NCBI RefSeq assembly: GCF_964199755.1 | Contig: NC_133901.1 | Location: forward strand, 7,975,016-8,039,015 | DNA length: 64,000 nucleotides | Source of the DNA: Larus michahellis | Taxonomy: Eukaryota; Chordata; Aves; Charadriiformes; Laridae | Reading direction: 5' to 3' | Shown: one piece after another, positions 14,523-32,462 of the stretch | Numbering within the stretch: the first letter of the stretch is position 1 | Layout: every line of letters starts with the position of its first letter | Program-made: the position numbers and the translations under genes | Notes under the pieces: generated by a model | The model's database searches: none | Told to the model about the DNA's origin: nothing | What the model saw: only the letters and a program-made list of their open reading frames with translations

Positions 14523-14775
14523 AATCATAGAACGGTTTAGGTTGGAAGGGACCTTATACAGACCATCCAGTTCCACCCCCCTGCCCTGGGCAGGGACACC
14601 TCCCACCAGACCAGGTTGCTCCAAGCCCCTTCCAGCCTGGCCTTGAACACCTCCAGGGATGGGGCAGCCACAGTTTTCTGAGCAACCTGGGCCAGGGGCT
14701 CACCACCCTCACAGTCAGGAATTTCTTCCTGATATCTCATCTAAATCTCCCCTCTTTCAGCACAAAGCCCTTGTC
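14523..14775 (-). mobile_element. CR1 LINE, truncated 3' end (inverted)
   Basis: The reverse-complement CR1 signature reads from the 3' tail (ATCATAGAACGGTTTAGGTT) through CTGCCCTGGGCAGGGACACC, CCAGACCAGGTTGCTC and GGAATTTCTTCCTGATATC. It is the only minus-oriented CR1 I see. Confidence 0.93.
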
Positions 14776-17700
14776 TGCACCCACCTCTCTGCACCAAGGT
14801 CAGAACCAAAGGTAGGTCCTACACAGTAGCCGTCATCTTGTGGTTTTTTCAGGGGACTTTGTAAGGCCAGAGCAGAATTTCCTCGATTTTGCTGGTCCGT
14901 TTGCAGCACCACATTGCCATCTGGTGTCCCTCGCCTTCCCCGGCAGCCTCTCCAACAAGCAGGTGAAATACAGCAGCACTGCTAGCGCAGTCTAAACAAA
15001 GCTGTTCAAGATGCAAATAGGTCTGCCATCCATCACACATTTAAATGGATTTGAACGTTTTAATTAACTATTTTAGAAATACAAGACACGAGCTTGCAAG
15101 GACGCAGTCAGACGAAGTGTCACCAAAAAAAAAGCAGTGTACAATAGCAATGCAAGTATTAAGTCTTGGCACATTAGGATCTGCACAGGTGTATCACTTC
15201 GAAAACAGCTTTTTTATACTCCAGCAATTCAGTCATTCAAGACTAAATCATGCCTCTTCAGCTAATGTCTTGTTTTTATCATCTAAACATGCAATAATAT
15301 TTTTAACTGGCCCTTGAAATGATACACCAAGCTATTTGCAGCAGATTTAACCTTCTGCTTAAATCCTGCGCGCAACCAGCTATCACTGCTCAGCTACATC
15401 CTTTTGCAAACAGTCTTCATGGCTTGCTCACTGGCCTTTCTTTTTTTCTTCCCCCGGCCTAAAGAATTTGCAGAAAGCTCTCTATTAAATGCAGGTTTAA
15501 GCAGTGTCTTTGGCACAAAGCTAATCAGACCCAGGGGATGGAACCTAGGTCTTAATTATGGAGGGAAATTGAAGAATATTCTTTTTCAGAAAGTTCCTTG
15601 GGCATGAAGAGTGAGAAAATAAACCCAGCAAAGGAAACTCGTTCCTCAGCAGCCAGAAACACCAACACAAACACAGAAAGAACAGGGCATGAAGCTGTTC
15701 CTTCCTAATTCTGACTAGCCTAACTTGCATGCCTGCTATATATACATTAATCCTTTTTGCTGCTCGCAGCGCAAGCTCAGGAGGAAGCAAACAGATGGAC
15801 AATGACTTATTGTTGGAGAGACTTGGATCAGCAACTTAGAAATTCAGATTTATATGGGAAAAGCAAGTTAGTCATCCAAACAAATAGATACGCCCTGGGG
15901 AGAAGAAAAATCTGGATAGCAATGGAACTAAAATAAAACCTTAAGAAAAATAAAGACTATGAGCTTGCAGAAGACAGAAACAGATATAAAGGGAATATAA
16001 AGAGAAAAGAAGCAAGGCAACACAAAGCGGGCATATACAACTGTCTGCTAAATGCTCATTTCTTGTGTGGCTGCATTTATAACACAATGAAGGAAAGACC
16101 GAGATCTTAAAAGCACTGAGTGTACCAGCCTTTGTAACATACAGGTCCATACATCGGTGTTTTCTCAAACACTTTAACACTTCCCAACCCCAAGTGTTGC
16201 TGAGGAAGACTGAGGCTGTCGGGTCCCCAGATGTGCCCAGCTGTGCACACAAGAATCCCTTCCAGCACACCTGGAGAGCCTCCGCAGCTCTGCAGGCACC
16301 CTACACCCACCGTGTCTGGCCGGCACCACACATTGACATCACAGAGTGATTGGGGCACATCCTACAAGCCTCAGGTAGCCCGGGCACGGGGTGACCCAGC
16401 AGCACACGTGTGATGCACCCAGTGTGTGCCAGCGGCAGCAGACTCCCTGCACAGGCACCAGCAGCTAGATGCGATGGGATATTCAGGCTATATTAAGGTT
16501 CAGGATTTAAAATTAAAATTAGAGCGGGGGGGTTAGGTCGCAGAGCAGGATCTCTTAGGCAATAAAGAGCACCTCTGGAGTAATTTTCTTAGAAATATTC
16601 TAGAGGAAGCAACCTTGCCAAGGCAGAAGATGGTCTGGATGATCTAATCATCTCTCATGTCGGGGCTGTGTCATTACCTTCAGTTTGCATTACAGATTAC
16701 ATGTAATACACAGTGTCCAGAAATAGCATATGCACAGCAGGTTATTCTCCTGGACCCTGTTGCTTTCCACCTGTCCAGAAATTGCTTGCCAGATCCACAG
16801 ATGCAAATTCCGGTAAGTCAGAGGCTATCATCTTGTTCAGCAAGAGGACACAGGGATAAAGAGCTGAGATACTGTTGGTACTTACCCTTCACAGAAGGCA
16901 GGAGAAAAAAAAAGAAAAGAAAAAAAAATCAGAGCCACAGGCATATTAAGTATTCTCTCCAGGAGCACGTCAGACATCTGGATTACACTTGGCAGTGAAA
17001 GACAGTTACGCTAGTCCCTGCCCTGTTTCCATCTCCTTGGTAAATTAACAGGGATGAGCTACTTATTACTCTGGCTGCTGTTCCCCACTTCTCCGTACGG
17101 CGATAGCATCAGAACAGCAACGCAGGCTTTGCCTGGGCAACTAACCCAAGGAGAGGCCCAAACCAAAATCCACAGGGGCATCCTTCGATTAGAGCAGGAG
17201 ATGTCTAAGGGTTTTATCTTCAGATATTTCCAGACAGAAGTTGAGATAATTAAAGCAAATTTATAGTTTTGCTAAACATGTCATTGATATTCAGTGTCTC
17301 AAAGGGAATATTAGTCAAAGTATATATTTAAAAAAAAAATACAACCCACAACCTGTATCGACCAGACCGGGCTCCAGCCTTTCTCCATCAATAAGAATTT
17401 TTGTGTTTTTCTCGTAAATCCTGGAGAGTTGGCTACCTAAAGATTTTAGGCACTTGAAGAGAAACCAGAGAAGTAGGTAACACAGGTAAGGGAACCCCAC
17501 ACTTTTGCTCCGACAACAGGCAGAGAGATCCTGACATTTCAGCCTGCCTCCATCCACCTTTATTTCCCCCGGTGCCACGGAGCTGTGCTGGAGTGGGGAT
17601 TGCGGGGGCAGAGATATCACAAAACAGCCAAAGAATAAGAGCACCAAAAACATTAGAAATATTTCAGTTCTGAAATTGCTTCCAGCCCAAGCATCATGAC

Positions 17701-20700
17701 TCGATACCGAGCATTTTTGGCTTCAAGAACAGTTATTTCAATTGACCTGAAAGATTTATTTTATTTTTTTTTAAATACGTGAATAGTTTGAGCAGAAACA
17801 TTTGAAATCTTCCCATCACTGAGAGTCTACAAAAAACCCACCTATTCCCATACGCTTTGCGGGAGGCACTATCACTCGGTGGCATCCCTTTAGCTCACCA
17901 AAAGAGGTCAGTTAAGAACAGAGCAGCCTAAAGGCGCGGTTTGCTTATCATCGATGTGAGACATACCCATCCACCTTTCAGTTATATTTAGCACGGCAGA
18001 GAGGTGGGAACCTCCAGTTACAGCTGCGTCAGCCCTGGCAAAGCTGTTGGGGAATTAATCATTGCTCACTCTTTCCTTCTAGTCATTGTTACAGGCAGAA
18101 GTTAAGCAACATAAGCATCAACTCCCTTCTCCCCATTTATTATCCAGGAGAAGCAGAACTAATTAAATATCAGCCTCAAAACAGCCCATTCTTTCAGCAT
18201 GAGGGAGATTGTGACAAATCACATTCTTCCATTAGCTTCCCATGCAGTACCAGAAGAGCTAAGTTAGAAACCCACCAGCCTGAAGACATTTTCTCCTCCA
18301 ATTTACATTTTAATGGGAGAGCAGAGGACTTATTGCTAAGTGCCAGGAGCTGATAGAGCTGTGCACATTCTGAGGGTCTAATAAATGCACTGACCCATAT
18401 TTTTCACATTTTATGAGGCAGTGGGGAAAACTGCTGAAAGAGCTCGTTTGCAGCTATGTTAATTACACTTTCTATGGGAAAAAGGAGGAACGTGCCACAA
18501 AGAGCTACTTGCAGCTGCATCTGTGGGACAGTTTAATCTACTGTTTAGAGCAGGTAATTGCATGCTGGGAGGATCCTAGGTTCTTGTGACAGCTGGGCCA
18601 CCGGGCTCCGTGGTGGTCATGGTCAGACCTTGACCTTCCTGGGCCACTTACAAAAACCTATAAAGGCAGTAGAGCTTTACAAGGCGAAAAAAAGCATTTG
18701 AGTTGAGCTTTCTCATGTAATTAGGTCCTCCCAAGCAACTGTGGCAAACTACAGAGGAGTTCATAAAAAGTTCTCATCTGTGGCATTCGTCCTCTCTGAT
18801 CTAGCCCCCGACGCTGACTGCAGCTATTGGATGGAGGTTTCTCCTCCTCTCACCACAGCAAGGAAACAGGCAGAGCCAAAGGCAGCCCCATGCTGCCGTC
18901 CTGCTCATCAGCTTTCAAAAGCAGAGCAGCAATGCAATTTGAGAAACGTCAGCTTCCATCACACACATCAGAGCCCTTCCATCCACGTCTCGTGGCAGAC
19001 GAGAGAGGCTGGAGATGACATCGGTACATGGGAAGTAGGTAGGAAGATGAGCTATGGAACGGACAACAGAATTGCTTAATTTGAAGACAATGCTTCAGCA
19101 GAGGGGAAAAGCATCGGCGGAAGGAGAGTTGGGTTTGTCCTCTCTTCCATGCAGCATGTGTGGCTCTACCAGAGCTCACCAGCTAACCTGGCCCTGCAGA
19201 GACCTTCCAAAACTCTAGGAACAAATCCCTAAGAGATGATCTGTGCATACTCTCCTGTCTGTGGCGATTAATCAAGGTACCTCCTGAGCAAGGCAGTAAC
19301 TGGGACACAGGGTTTCCTCAATGGTTCCCTTACACCACTCGCTGAAGTTCAGTCCCTAGTCAAGCAGGCAGTCACCCTGAATGTCCATTTACGCCAAATA
19401 CTGAACACTGTTGCACTGGAAGCAGAGGAATCCCTGGACATTTTATTATTTTGGGGATCTTGAGGGAGGAAAACAGCTACCACCTTGGTTGTTGTAACTG
19501 ATCCCAGAAGAAACACTTGGAGTAGTCACGGTTTGCAAAGTTCCAGTAATGTTGATTTTCAGGAGCTGTGATCTACATGCCGCAGAGACACTGGAAGTTT
19601 TAAGATGACTCGTCAGGTTCAACAAGACTTTTTATTTGGTTTTGATACCAAAAGCATACTAAGGACTCAAACTTCTAAAATTTATTTCTTTGTTTCTTCC
19701 CATTCTCGAGGTCTCCTGCAGTTTCAGCCATACTCTCCATGGCTCCCAGCTACTTCACTTGCTAAAGAGAAAAATATTCCGACCAGGCTGATAGCAGTTT
19801 TATCCAGCAAGAGAGATGTGCTCTAGGGTCATAACTGCTTTGAATCCAAATTATTACAGTTTGTGTTTATAAAGCTATCCTCCATAACCCCAATCTTACA
19901 CCTTTAAAGCCAATTTACTGCCCTGTGTTATGCAGCTGAATACCAAAAGAAAAAGGGCAAGAGTCAAAGTGAAAAAAATAACAATTTAGCTCACATAAAG
20001 TGATTGTATAATCCTAACACTTTATCGACTCTTTAAAATGAAAGAAACACCAAGATAGATATCTTTATTGACTAGGTTGGTGCCCTTTCAATAGCAAACT
20101 GATGAACAATCGTATTAAGCTAGCCACATATTTATGAATACCCTACAGCTTAATAAATTGTTATGGAGCAATGAAAGTTTACGTAGATAACTAGAAATGT
20201 CAGAATAATACTACACAGACACCATGAAATGGAGTATTACTCATTTGAATCACAATCCAACTTAAATAAAACCTAGCACTTGTTTTATGACTTTGCCCTC
20301 ATAACAAACTTCAGTTTTCCAGCCTTTTCTCACTACTTGGTGACTCAGCACAGCAAGACGCTCCACAGGTGTAATTTTTACTTAATGATAATTGATTTTT
20401 CATTAGAGAGCAATAGGCTTAAGTTTAAGATACAGAACGAAAAAGTGCAGAGATAAAGGTGGACCAGATGCAACTATAGAGACAGTTTAACAATAAAGCG
20501 AGAACAGATGTTTCCTCTGCCAGGGAGGAAAGGTGCGCCAGTGATTTTCCCACTGCCTCATGGCTCCTTCTAAGAGAGAAGCAATTAGGTGTTATGCTGT
20601 CTAGAACAGACACATTTACATTGATCTCTTACCAGAAGAGCATAAGAGAAAGAAAAAGCAGCTCTATTTGGTTATCTCCTCTCCCAGACATCTACCTGGC

Positions 20701-23700
20701 TTCCAAAGAGAGGCAGAGCTGGGCTAAAACAGACCACACACACCAGCCACTTTGCAAAAAAAAAAAAAAAAAAGAAAAAATCTCATTTCAGATTATCCAT
20801 CTCCCATCAAAACACCTAAACTGAAAGCTCCTTGGAGCAGGAATGGGAGTCTTCAACATTTATATTCTGTTGGAGGGGCTGCCAGAAAAATCAATCATCT
20901 GTTTCACACAGCATCCACCAGAAACACAATAAGGGAAACTGAAAATCAGTTTTTGAAAATCAGCTTTCAAGCTACACCCTACCCGTTCTGTGCCCGGCTG
21001 CATTACTGCAATCTTGAGTAAGGAGCACTGATCTTTAGGGAAAAGAACTCTTAATTTCCATCCAAAGGAACCCAGGCTTTTCAGCAGCACTAGTGGGGGA
21101 AGAAAAAGTTGGTTTCCCCCTAGAAGCAGCTGCTGGCTTGCTGGGCTCCTCTCACACACAGCACGTAAAGAAATGGGCCCAAAACCCTGTACTAAAATAT
21201 GCAGAGCAAGTATTAGAGCTCGTCTCTGAAACCGTGCCTTGACAAGTAAAACATTTCACTGAGAAACACACCTTTGGAAGCGGATCTGTTACAGAACGTG
21301 GCACTTTTGGACTAAAACCTTCTCCAAAAAGCCTACCTGGAAAAAAGAGACAGGGAGAGGTAGGGAAACAGAATTACAGCAGATCACCAAAATATTTTGG
21401 TCACACTGTAACACTGAGTTAGATGTACTCGGTTGTTACATACACAGCTCCAGCTGGGGAGGACATAGCAAATGGCCAAGGACAAGCAAGGAGCCAGGAG
21501 TAAATGCATTTTGTAGTCACTGCTATAAGTGAACATGTCTACACCAGAGTTGCTCAAAATCTAATCTGTAATCTCTTCAGACACTACGACACTCTTCCCT
21601 GTAAATACTCTTAACCCAGCTTTCTTCCTATAGATTATTTCTAGCAACACCAAGGACATCAAAACAACTCAGCCCTTGCCACGATTGCCCTGGATGTGCA
21701 GCAGGGATTTGGTGCTCAGCCCTGAACTTCCGTTTGCTGAGCAGAGCTCCCCGGAGCATCCCTTAATGCTGTGCTTTCCTCCAGCTCTCTTTTCCTAACA
21801 AACTTCCCCGCATTGCTTTACTGGGACACAACTGCAACCTAAAGGCGTTCAGAAAAAAAGCCCAGCTCAGTTAGCCACGCTCCCTTAAACGCAGCGTGCT
21901 GTGGCTCGTAACCAAATTCATTAGCATCAGCCCATTGCCTTCAAGCAGAACCAAACTATAGGTTCCCCAAAAGCTCACCTCTCCTGTCTCCCAGAACACA
22001 CAGGTCCAGACTCTACAGGGATATAAATCTCAGTAACCTCATTGAATCCAATCAGAAACACCCGTGGGGAACACAGACCACCACCTTGTTTACATCCAGA
22101 AAACACAAAGCAATTAGGAAAGAGCTGGCATGTTTAAAAAAATACTACATATATTTTTTAAAATAAGATGTTCCAACCTCTTTTCCTATTCCCTTCCTCT
22201 TCTTCTACCTTTACACCTTTCTATCAGACTTGTTATTTTTTTCATGTTTATATAAGAAATATATTTATTATTAATAACTGTGTCGGTCACTATGAAGAAC
22301 TGAACAGGCAGTGCCGGTAGCCTGGGCAAGCCAGGACACAGAGCAGGCCCAGCACCCAGAGACACCCACTAGCAGGCTTTGTCCTCACATACAGCACAAA
22401 TTTGGGTGCTGGCATCCACAGCATCATGGACACACAGGAAGGTAAAGAGGGAAACAGGAGCACAACAACAATACTCTCCGAAGTAGGATTCACACAGTGA
22501 TCTCTGCCAGCCGCAGCCACCACCACTCATGACAACACAGCAAGAGGGTTTCCAGAGGTCGGATGTGTCTACAGGTGTTTGTCACCATTTAGAGTCCCTG
22601 GAAACAAGTAGTAAAAGCAATGCCCTCCTCCCACGCATGGTCCCATAGTAAATACAGTCACACCAAAACCTCCACCTGCATTGGCACACGCAAGCACAAG
22701 CTGCATACAGGTGCACGCTCAGATGCAAGCATTTAAAGCTTAAGTGAACCAAAACTTTTTTTTTTTAATAAGAAAAAAATACTCTTAAACATAGTTCCAT
22801 AATTAATTTCGAATCCCTGGACCATAAAAAGGATTTATAGCAGAACGAGATTTAAGTGCTGCGGAGCCAGATGCATAGGGCTTTTTGACCAAATACCAGA
22901 AAAATTTTCAATCAAAATGATTTATTAGTTTAATCTCTCAAACAGTGTGCACGTTTTTTGCTTGATTTGATGGCCCTAATGTCACAATTTGATACCACGC
23001 CTTTAGCTTGATATCTCACTCCCTCACCCCCCCCATCTCCAACACAAATACCTGTTTCATGAAAAAAATTCAGAGATATCTTAGTTCTAGGATGACTTAT
23101 TCCCTCTTTTTTTTAAAAAGAAGTTTGAGTCAAAGTCTGGAGAGTCTCAAAACAGATTGGTTTGGAAGTTGCAAAGCTTAAACTGAGAAAGATTAGCTAA
23201 AATAAAGCCAGCGCATTTTCTGTCCATCCTCAATTTTATCTTATTGCAATAAGATATTTCCTATAAGGGGAAGAAAGTATTAAAGTTCCGGCTGCAGCGA
23301 GTGGAACTTCACCCAGAACGCTTTTTCATCAAGATGGAAAATTCCTGCTTGAAAAAGGATTCATTTACAAAAAAAACCAGAAGCAACTCGAAGCAGTCAT
23401 TAAAACACACAAAGTTACCCAAATTTACCCCAAAAATTGACTTTGCAACTTTTAATATAGGCATCCAAGTTTAGGCGCCTCTATAGAAGACTCTTGTTAA
23501 ACCAGACCTTATAACCCCACGCAAGAGCAAGCCCCTTTCTTTTGGAAATTAAATCATGGCATGGTGCAGTGCTCTGCCAGTCTGAAACAGTTTCAAGTCG
23601 TATTTCTGAAGCCCCAGCCTCAGAGGTACAGCTTCGCAGGCAGGGCACATAAAACCGTGACAGAGAGCTTACCGTGAATAAATAATGGTGGCTATATCTG

Positions 23701-26700
23701 GAAAACAATACCAGCCTACACGCCGCTTGATAAATACCCGCTATTAAGAAGCTCCAGCGTTTTACAAGCATACCAGATAACTAGCAGTGATCACGCTGTA
23801 ATCCATTGTAATTCACATTGAAAAAAAAGTGTCTTTTTTCTCCTTTCAAGGGAGAAAGTCTTTCTGCAGCCAAGTAGTTGTAAGCAAAGTTACAGGTCTC
23901 TGAAAAAACAAGGCATATTTCAGCTGAAATACCTGAATCAGGATTAATAAATTGTGTTTTCAAGCCTATTACAAGTTCCTACCTTAAAGTCAGTGTGCCT
24001 TCACCAAAACACATCCATTTTCATCCAAACCGGCGTATAACAGTATAACGTTTAGCTTACCTGGCTGCTGCCTGGGACTCAGCGTACTGATCTAGGAGCA
24101 AGCCCCCGCTGAGGAGAGCTGCCTTCCACCAGCCAAGGTCACCAAGACACGATCTCTGCTCCCAAAGAGCAGCTAGGGGGATATTACCCCCTTTAATAAC
24201 CGACACAGCAGCCCTCAGGCTTTGCAGGTGGGCTTCGTTCTGGGGCAAATTCAGCTCAGCTGGTGAGCAAGGGGAGGTGCCTGAAAGCAAGCGGTGGCTC
24301 TCAGGAGTGCAGGGCACCTGGAAAGCCCCAAAACAAGAGGACGAAGCACAGAAGAAGGGAGATCCAAGCTACGTCCTGTGTAGGACAGAGCCTCCGATGC
24401 TCCTCTGGGCAAAAACCACAGCCCTGCCAGCAAAATTATGAAAATAAGTGCTAATATTATGGCATCTGTGTAACACCTGAGACAGGGATGAAAAGACATG
24501 AAAAATACCAAGAGAGGTGTGTTTTCCTCTGGAAATCAGAACGGCTTTGTAATCTTGTTAGAACTGATTGCGGCATGATTTGTGCCAGTTCAGCGCTGCC
24601 CTGACACCACTCCAGGTACTTTATTTACTTTGAAATGAAAGCGACGGCATAAAGCAAAGCTGTATTAGATAGGGGCTTTGTCAAAGTATGAAGAAGGATT
24701 TTTCTTCCCACCAGCCTACTCTGTTTTCTGAGGTTAGGAAGTGTCCTTGCAGGAAGGAGTCGTGACTCCTCAGGATCCATCCATCTGATATCCCTCATTC
24801 CCCACTGATTTTATACAAAGGACTTAGTTGCCTAACTCTGGGCTCCAGTACATTTTTTGCCAGCAAGGCACCCAAATCCTCCTGTAGATTCAGCCCTCAC
24901 CATCCTAATTAAAGAAGCAGCTGCTTTTTATGGCCTTATGTCAACTTGGAATAATTTTTCTTAGCTATTGAAAACAGCTGCTCTTCTGATTAGTACACTG
25001 AGCATTTATTTTCTCTTACACCGGTGTCAAACTGCTTCGTTGCAGCACAGAGAGGAGACACTTCGTTTTACAAAATAAATCTGTGCTAAGTAGAAGTAGA
25101 AACGAAATGGAACAAATATTTTGGCAGCTTTTTAATCGGTGCTACGTAATGAGACAAAGCACATCCTCAATCAATTAATTCACTGTTATTCTGACACGAC
25201 GTGAAAAATGAGGAAAGCCATATAAAAATGAGGGCTTTTTTAATGCTTCAAAACTTCCCACGGAACAGTTTGCTTTAGTTAAAAGTTGTTGGGGCAGCTT
25301 GCTTCACCAAAGCACCCCACAGCAGTGAGACTGCAGATGCTGTCGTGAAAAAAAAAAAAAAAATGACCTTTTAAAATGGAAAATGGCTTGGATTAAAGTT
25401 TTCTAGCCAGTTTTCTAGTCTTGGGGAGGCTACCTGGGAGGAAAGGGTAAAGCAGGCGAAAGCAGAGCTGGCCAGACCTGCGACCCACAGCACGTCCTAC
25501 CCAGCTGGGCGGCAGCCCTGCCCCAATCCTTCACATCAGCCCCCCTGCAGACCGGCTGTGTTTAAAGCTCCAAAAGCCTTTGAGCAGGGAGGCTTCATAC
25601 GGCCTTTAAAAGACAGAAAACCCCACCGAGGCATCGTCGGTCTCTGCTTGTAAAAGAGGAGCTGTATGCATTTGTTTGTGTTGAAAATTTCAACTAATTT
25701 GGGACAATTTTTGAGCCCAGCTGTGGACTGACCTGATTAAAGGTATTTTGTTAACAAACAACACACGGTTTGGCAGTAGAAAAAAAAATAATGTAGAGAA
25801 ACAATATTTTCCAGGCATTATTGTTAATTCAATATGATATTAGATAAAGATAACTCCCTCTCTGCAAAGACCCGTATTTATCCAAACCGCCCCTCACTGT
25901 GCTTAACATGCTCAACTTTGTGAAATGCTTGTTTAATGTGTTTTAATTCAATTTAAAAAAAAAAAAAGCTTTCAAAATAAACATCGATACTTAAAATTAA
26001 ACTAAAGGTATCACTGGCAAGTCTGTAGACTCTAAGAAACTTAAGAATATGAAGGAGCTGTGTGTTATATCAGTAACTTGCATGCATGCTTCTTGCCCTC
26101 CCAGTCAGGGTTCCAGGCAGAAATCCCTTCCACTGGTGTTAAGTTAATGATAAAATATGTCCTTAGCACAGGAGCCAGCACAGACTGCTGTCACAGCCCC
26201 CCTGTATCCTTTATGGGGGTTCAGAAATCAGTGGGATTGTGCCATGTGCATCCTGTGTCCTTCCCCAGGCTCTGCGAGTCCAGACCTTTGCACAGCCTGA
26301 GTTGTCTCCAGCTGCTCCCATTAACCTGCTCTCGGAGCACCTTTGCAGGATTTAAGCAGCGCGAAGTCTCCTAATCCTAAAATATATTTTACGCAGATAT
26401 TTTTGTAAGGAAGCAGGAGCTCTTCCAGTTTGCATGGTGTTGACAGATCTTTTTTCTCTAGAGGACCAGGCAATTAATTTATGGAGAGGATTAGATCTGA
26501 GCAGATTCTTGAGAGACCCTGAATTTTTGCATTGCTTTCTCAAGAGTGTTCGTAGAGGTTATTTTTACAAAAAGTGTAAAAAACTTCAGTGGGAGAAGAG
26601 AAGATTGCTAGTCAGATGTCCACATACCACCATCTGTTACAGGAGCCGTATGGGAAGCAGCATGAAGGCACAACAAAAGAATTGAGGGTGTTGTGGCAGC

Positions 26701-28347
26701 AGGAATCCAAAATTATTATTATTATAACTTCTTCGTTTTCTTCAATAGTTAACAGCTGCCAGAGAATCTAAAATCTGCATCATTTATACACTTAGTACTC
26801 TGGACTTGAACTACATAGGAACTAACTCAGATTATGCACCAAATTAAGCACTAACTTTTTGTCAAAGCCAGTACACCTCACATTGGAATTGCTGATATTG
26901 AAAGACGGCTGTAAAGCTGATGAGTTGAAGGACCCTCTACATTTACCGGAGAGATAGGATCAGCCTTTTAAAATTGCCTTGTTTTTATCTTAAAATTTAA
27001 CAGCAGTTCTCTGGTGTTAATTTTCTCACTGAGTAAAAAAATCTCTCAGGAGCTCTTCATCTTGGTGCCATGTAAAAAGAAGACGTTAGGGACAGGGACG
27101 TGATTTATGATGGTATTTAAATACGGCGTGGAAAGCACGACGGAATTTAAGCAAGGAAACGGAGAGCAATGGGAATAGTAGCCTAATTCACCTCGTCTGC
27201 ATTGGAGTCAGACCCAGCATTTATCAAATCACTGGGAAAATGTCCCAGAGTTGTGACTGCCTGAGAAGACAACTAAATCCCAGCACCACTGAAGGCTAAT
27301 TACGAGACGTAAGTTTTATTTCTAAAAAAAAAGAGCGATTGGAACAATTTTGTGTGCCATAGTTAATATGCCAAAGGTGGCGTAAAGTTACTGCGATGAG
27401 AGAAGGTGCATTAGTAAGGAAATATACCCAATCTGACATCCAGAGATTATTTAATGTCATACTTTTATTTCACAAGATTCAGTTCCATTTTGGTAAACGA
27501 GCTTTTTAGAAACGTGCTCACACGTCCACTGGGCCGTCACGATGCCTTAGGATTCGTGCGAGTGCCAAAGCCTGCTCCCGACTGCCTCCTCCTCCTCCCC
27601 GCAGCCCAGGGCTGACCCTGCAGCATCAGCTGAATTGGTGGCAGCTCAGAAACCGGGGGCTTCTGAGTAGCCTAATAAAGTGGATTATGCATCTTTTACT
27701 TACTTTTGAAAGTTTCAGATATATTTTTGCCTAAGGATAATATTTAGGGTGGTTTTTTTTACACTGATCAAATAGTTGTAATACTCTTTTAGACAAACCT
27801 TCATATAATTAATTCATGACCAAGTCTGAAGTACTAGATAATACTGATTCAAGGATAAAATAACTTCAAATCTTTTCATTTGATTTCAAGAAACCTACTG
27901 CTTATGTTCACATCTGATTAAGCTCTACAAATCAAACTGCAATCTTTACCAAAATTAATGGCTATCAGTACTGATTTCCAGAGGAGTTTTGACCATGCAG
28001 GGATCGCAGGAGCTGGCCTGATTAAAATTGCAGTCAGACGATGAGTTTCATTACATAATTTGAATAAGCTAATTATAAACCTGAAGTCTGTGATATGAAA
28101 TCCCCTCCCCATGCCGGTCCTGCTGGCGTTTGGACAATGGTTTCTCTTAGCCATCACCCACCTGCGTAAAGGACATGCCACTTCTTGGGGCTCTTAGTTA
28201 AAACTAATCCGTATTTTGCAAATATACATATTTTAGTTAAAAAATCACAAAACTTAGCAACTAAACCAATATGCTAAACTGATGCTCACTTCTCCTCACA
28301 GGCTGAAAGAAAGGCATGTTTCTCGGTAACATCTTTGCCCTCTAAAT
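14776..28347. other. intergenic, 3' flank of OTOL1
   Basis: This 13.6-kb AT-rich stretch has long A/T runs (near 20,756, 22,757, 25,348 and 25,957), GC pockets at 25.45-25.56 and 27.53-27.61 kb and an (ATT) run near 26,711. No ORF above about 115 codons, tRNA or interspersed repeat is recognised. The last ~0.9 kb may be OTOL1 3'UTR. Confidence 0.5.
27464..27469 (-). terminator. OTOL1: possible OTOL1 poly(A) signal
   Basis: The nearest canonical AATAAA I noticed downstream of the OTOL1 stop on the minus strand is here, with ATTAAA at 27450-27455 close by. It implies a 3'UTR of about 0.9 kb. The assignment rests on position alone. Confidence 0.3.
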
Positions 28348-32454
<4,107 letters not shown>

Positions 32455-32462
32455 GTTGGCAG

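Noticed and set aside
16636-16670. Possible CR1 fragment (GATGGTCTGGATGATCTAAT)
   Set aside because: Too short, and it lacks the CCAACC tail or any other CR1 landmark.
20756-20772. A17 run considered as the tail of a processed retrocopy
   Set aside because: No coding-like or poly(A)-signal-bearing sequence precedes it and no target-site duplication was seen. Similar A runs are common throughout the window.
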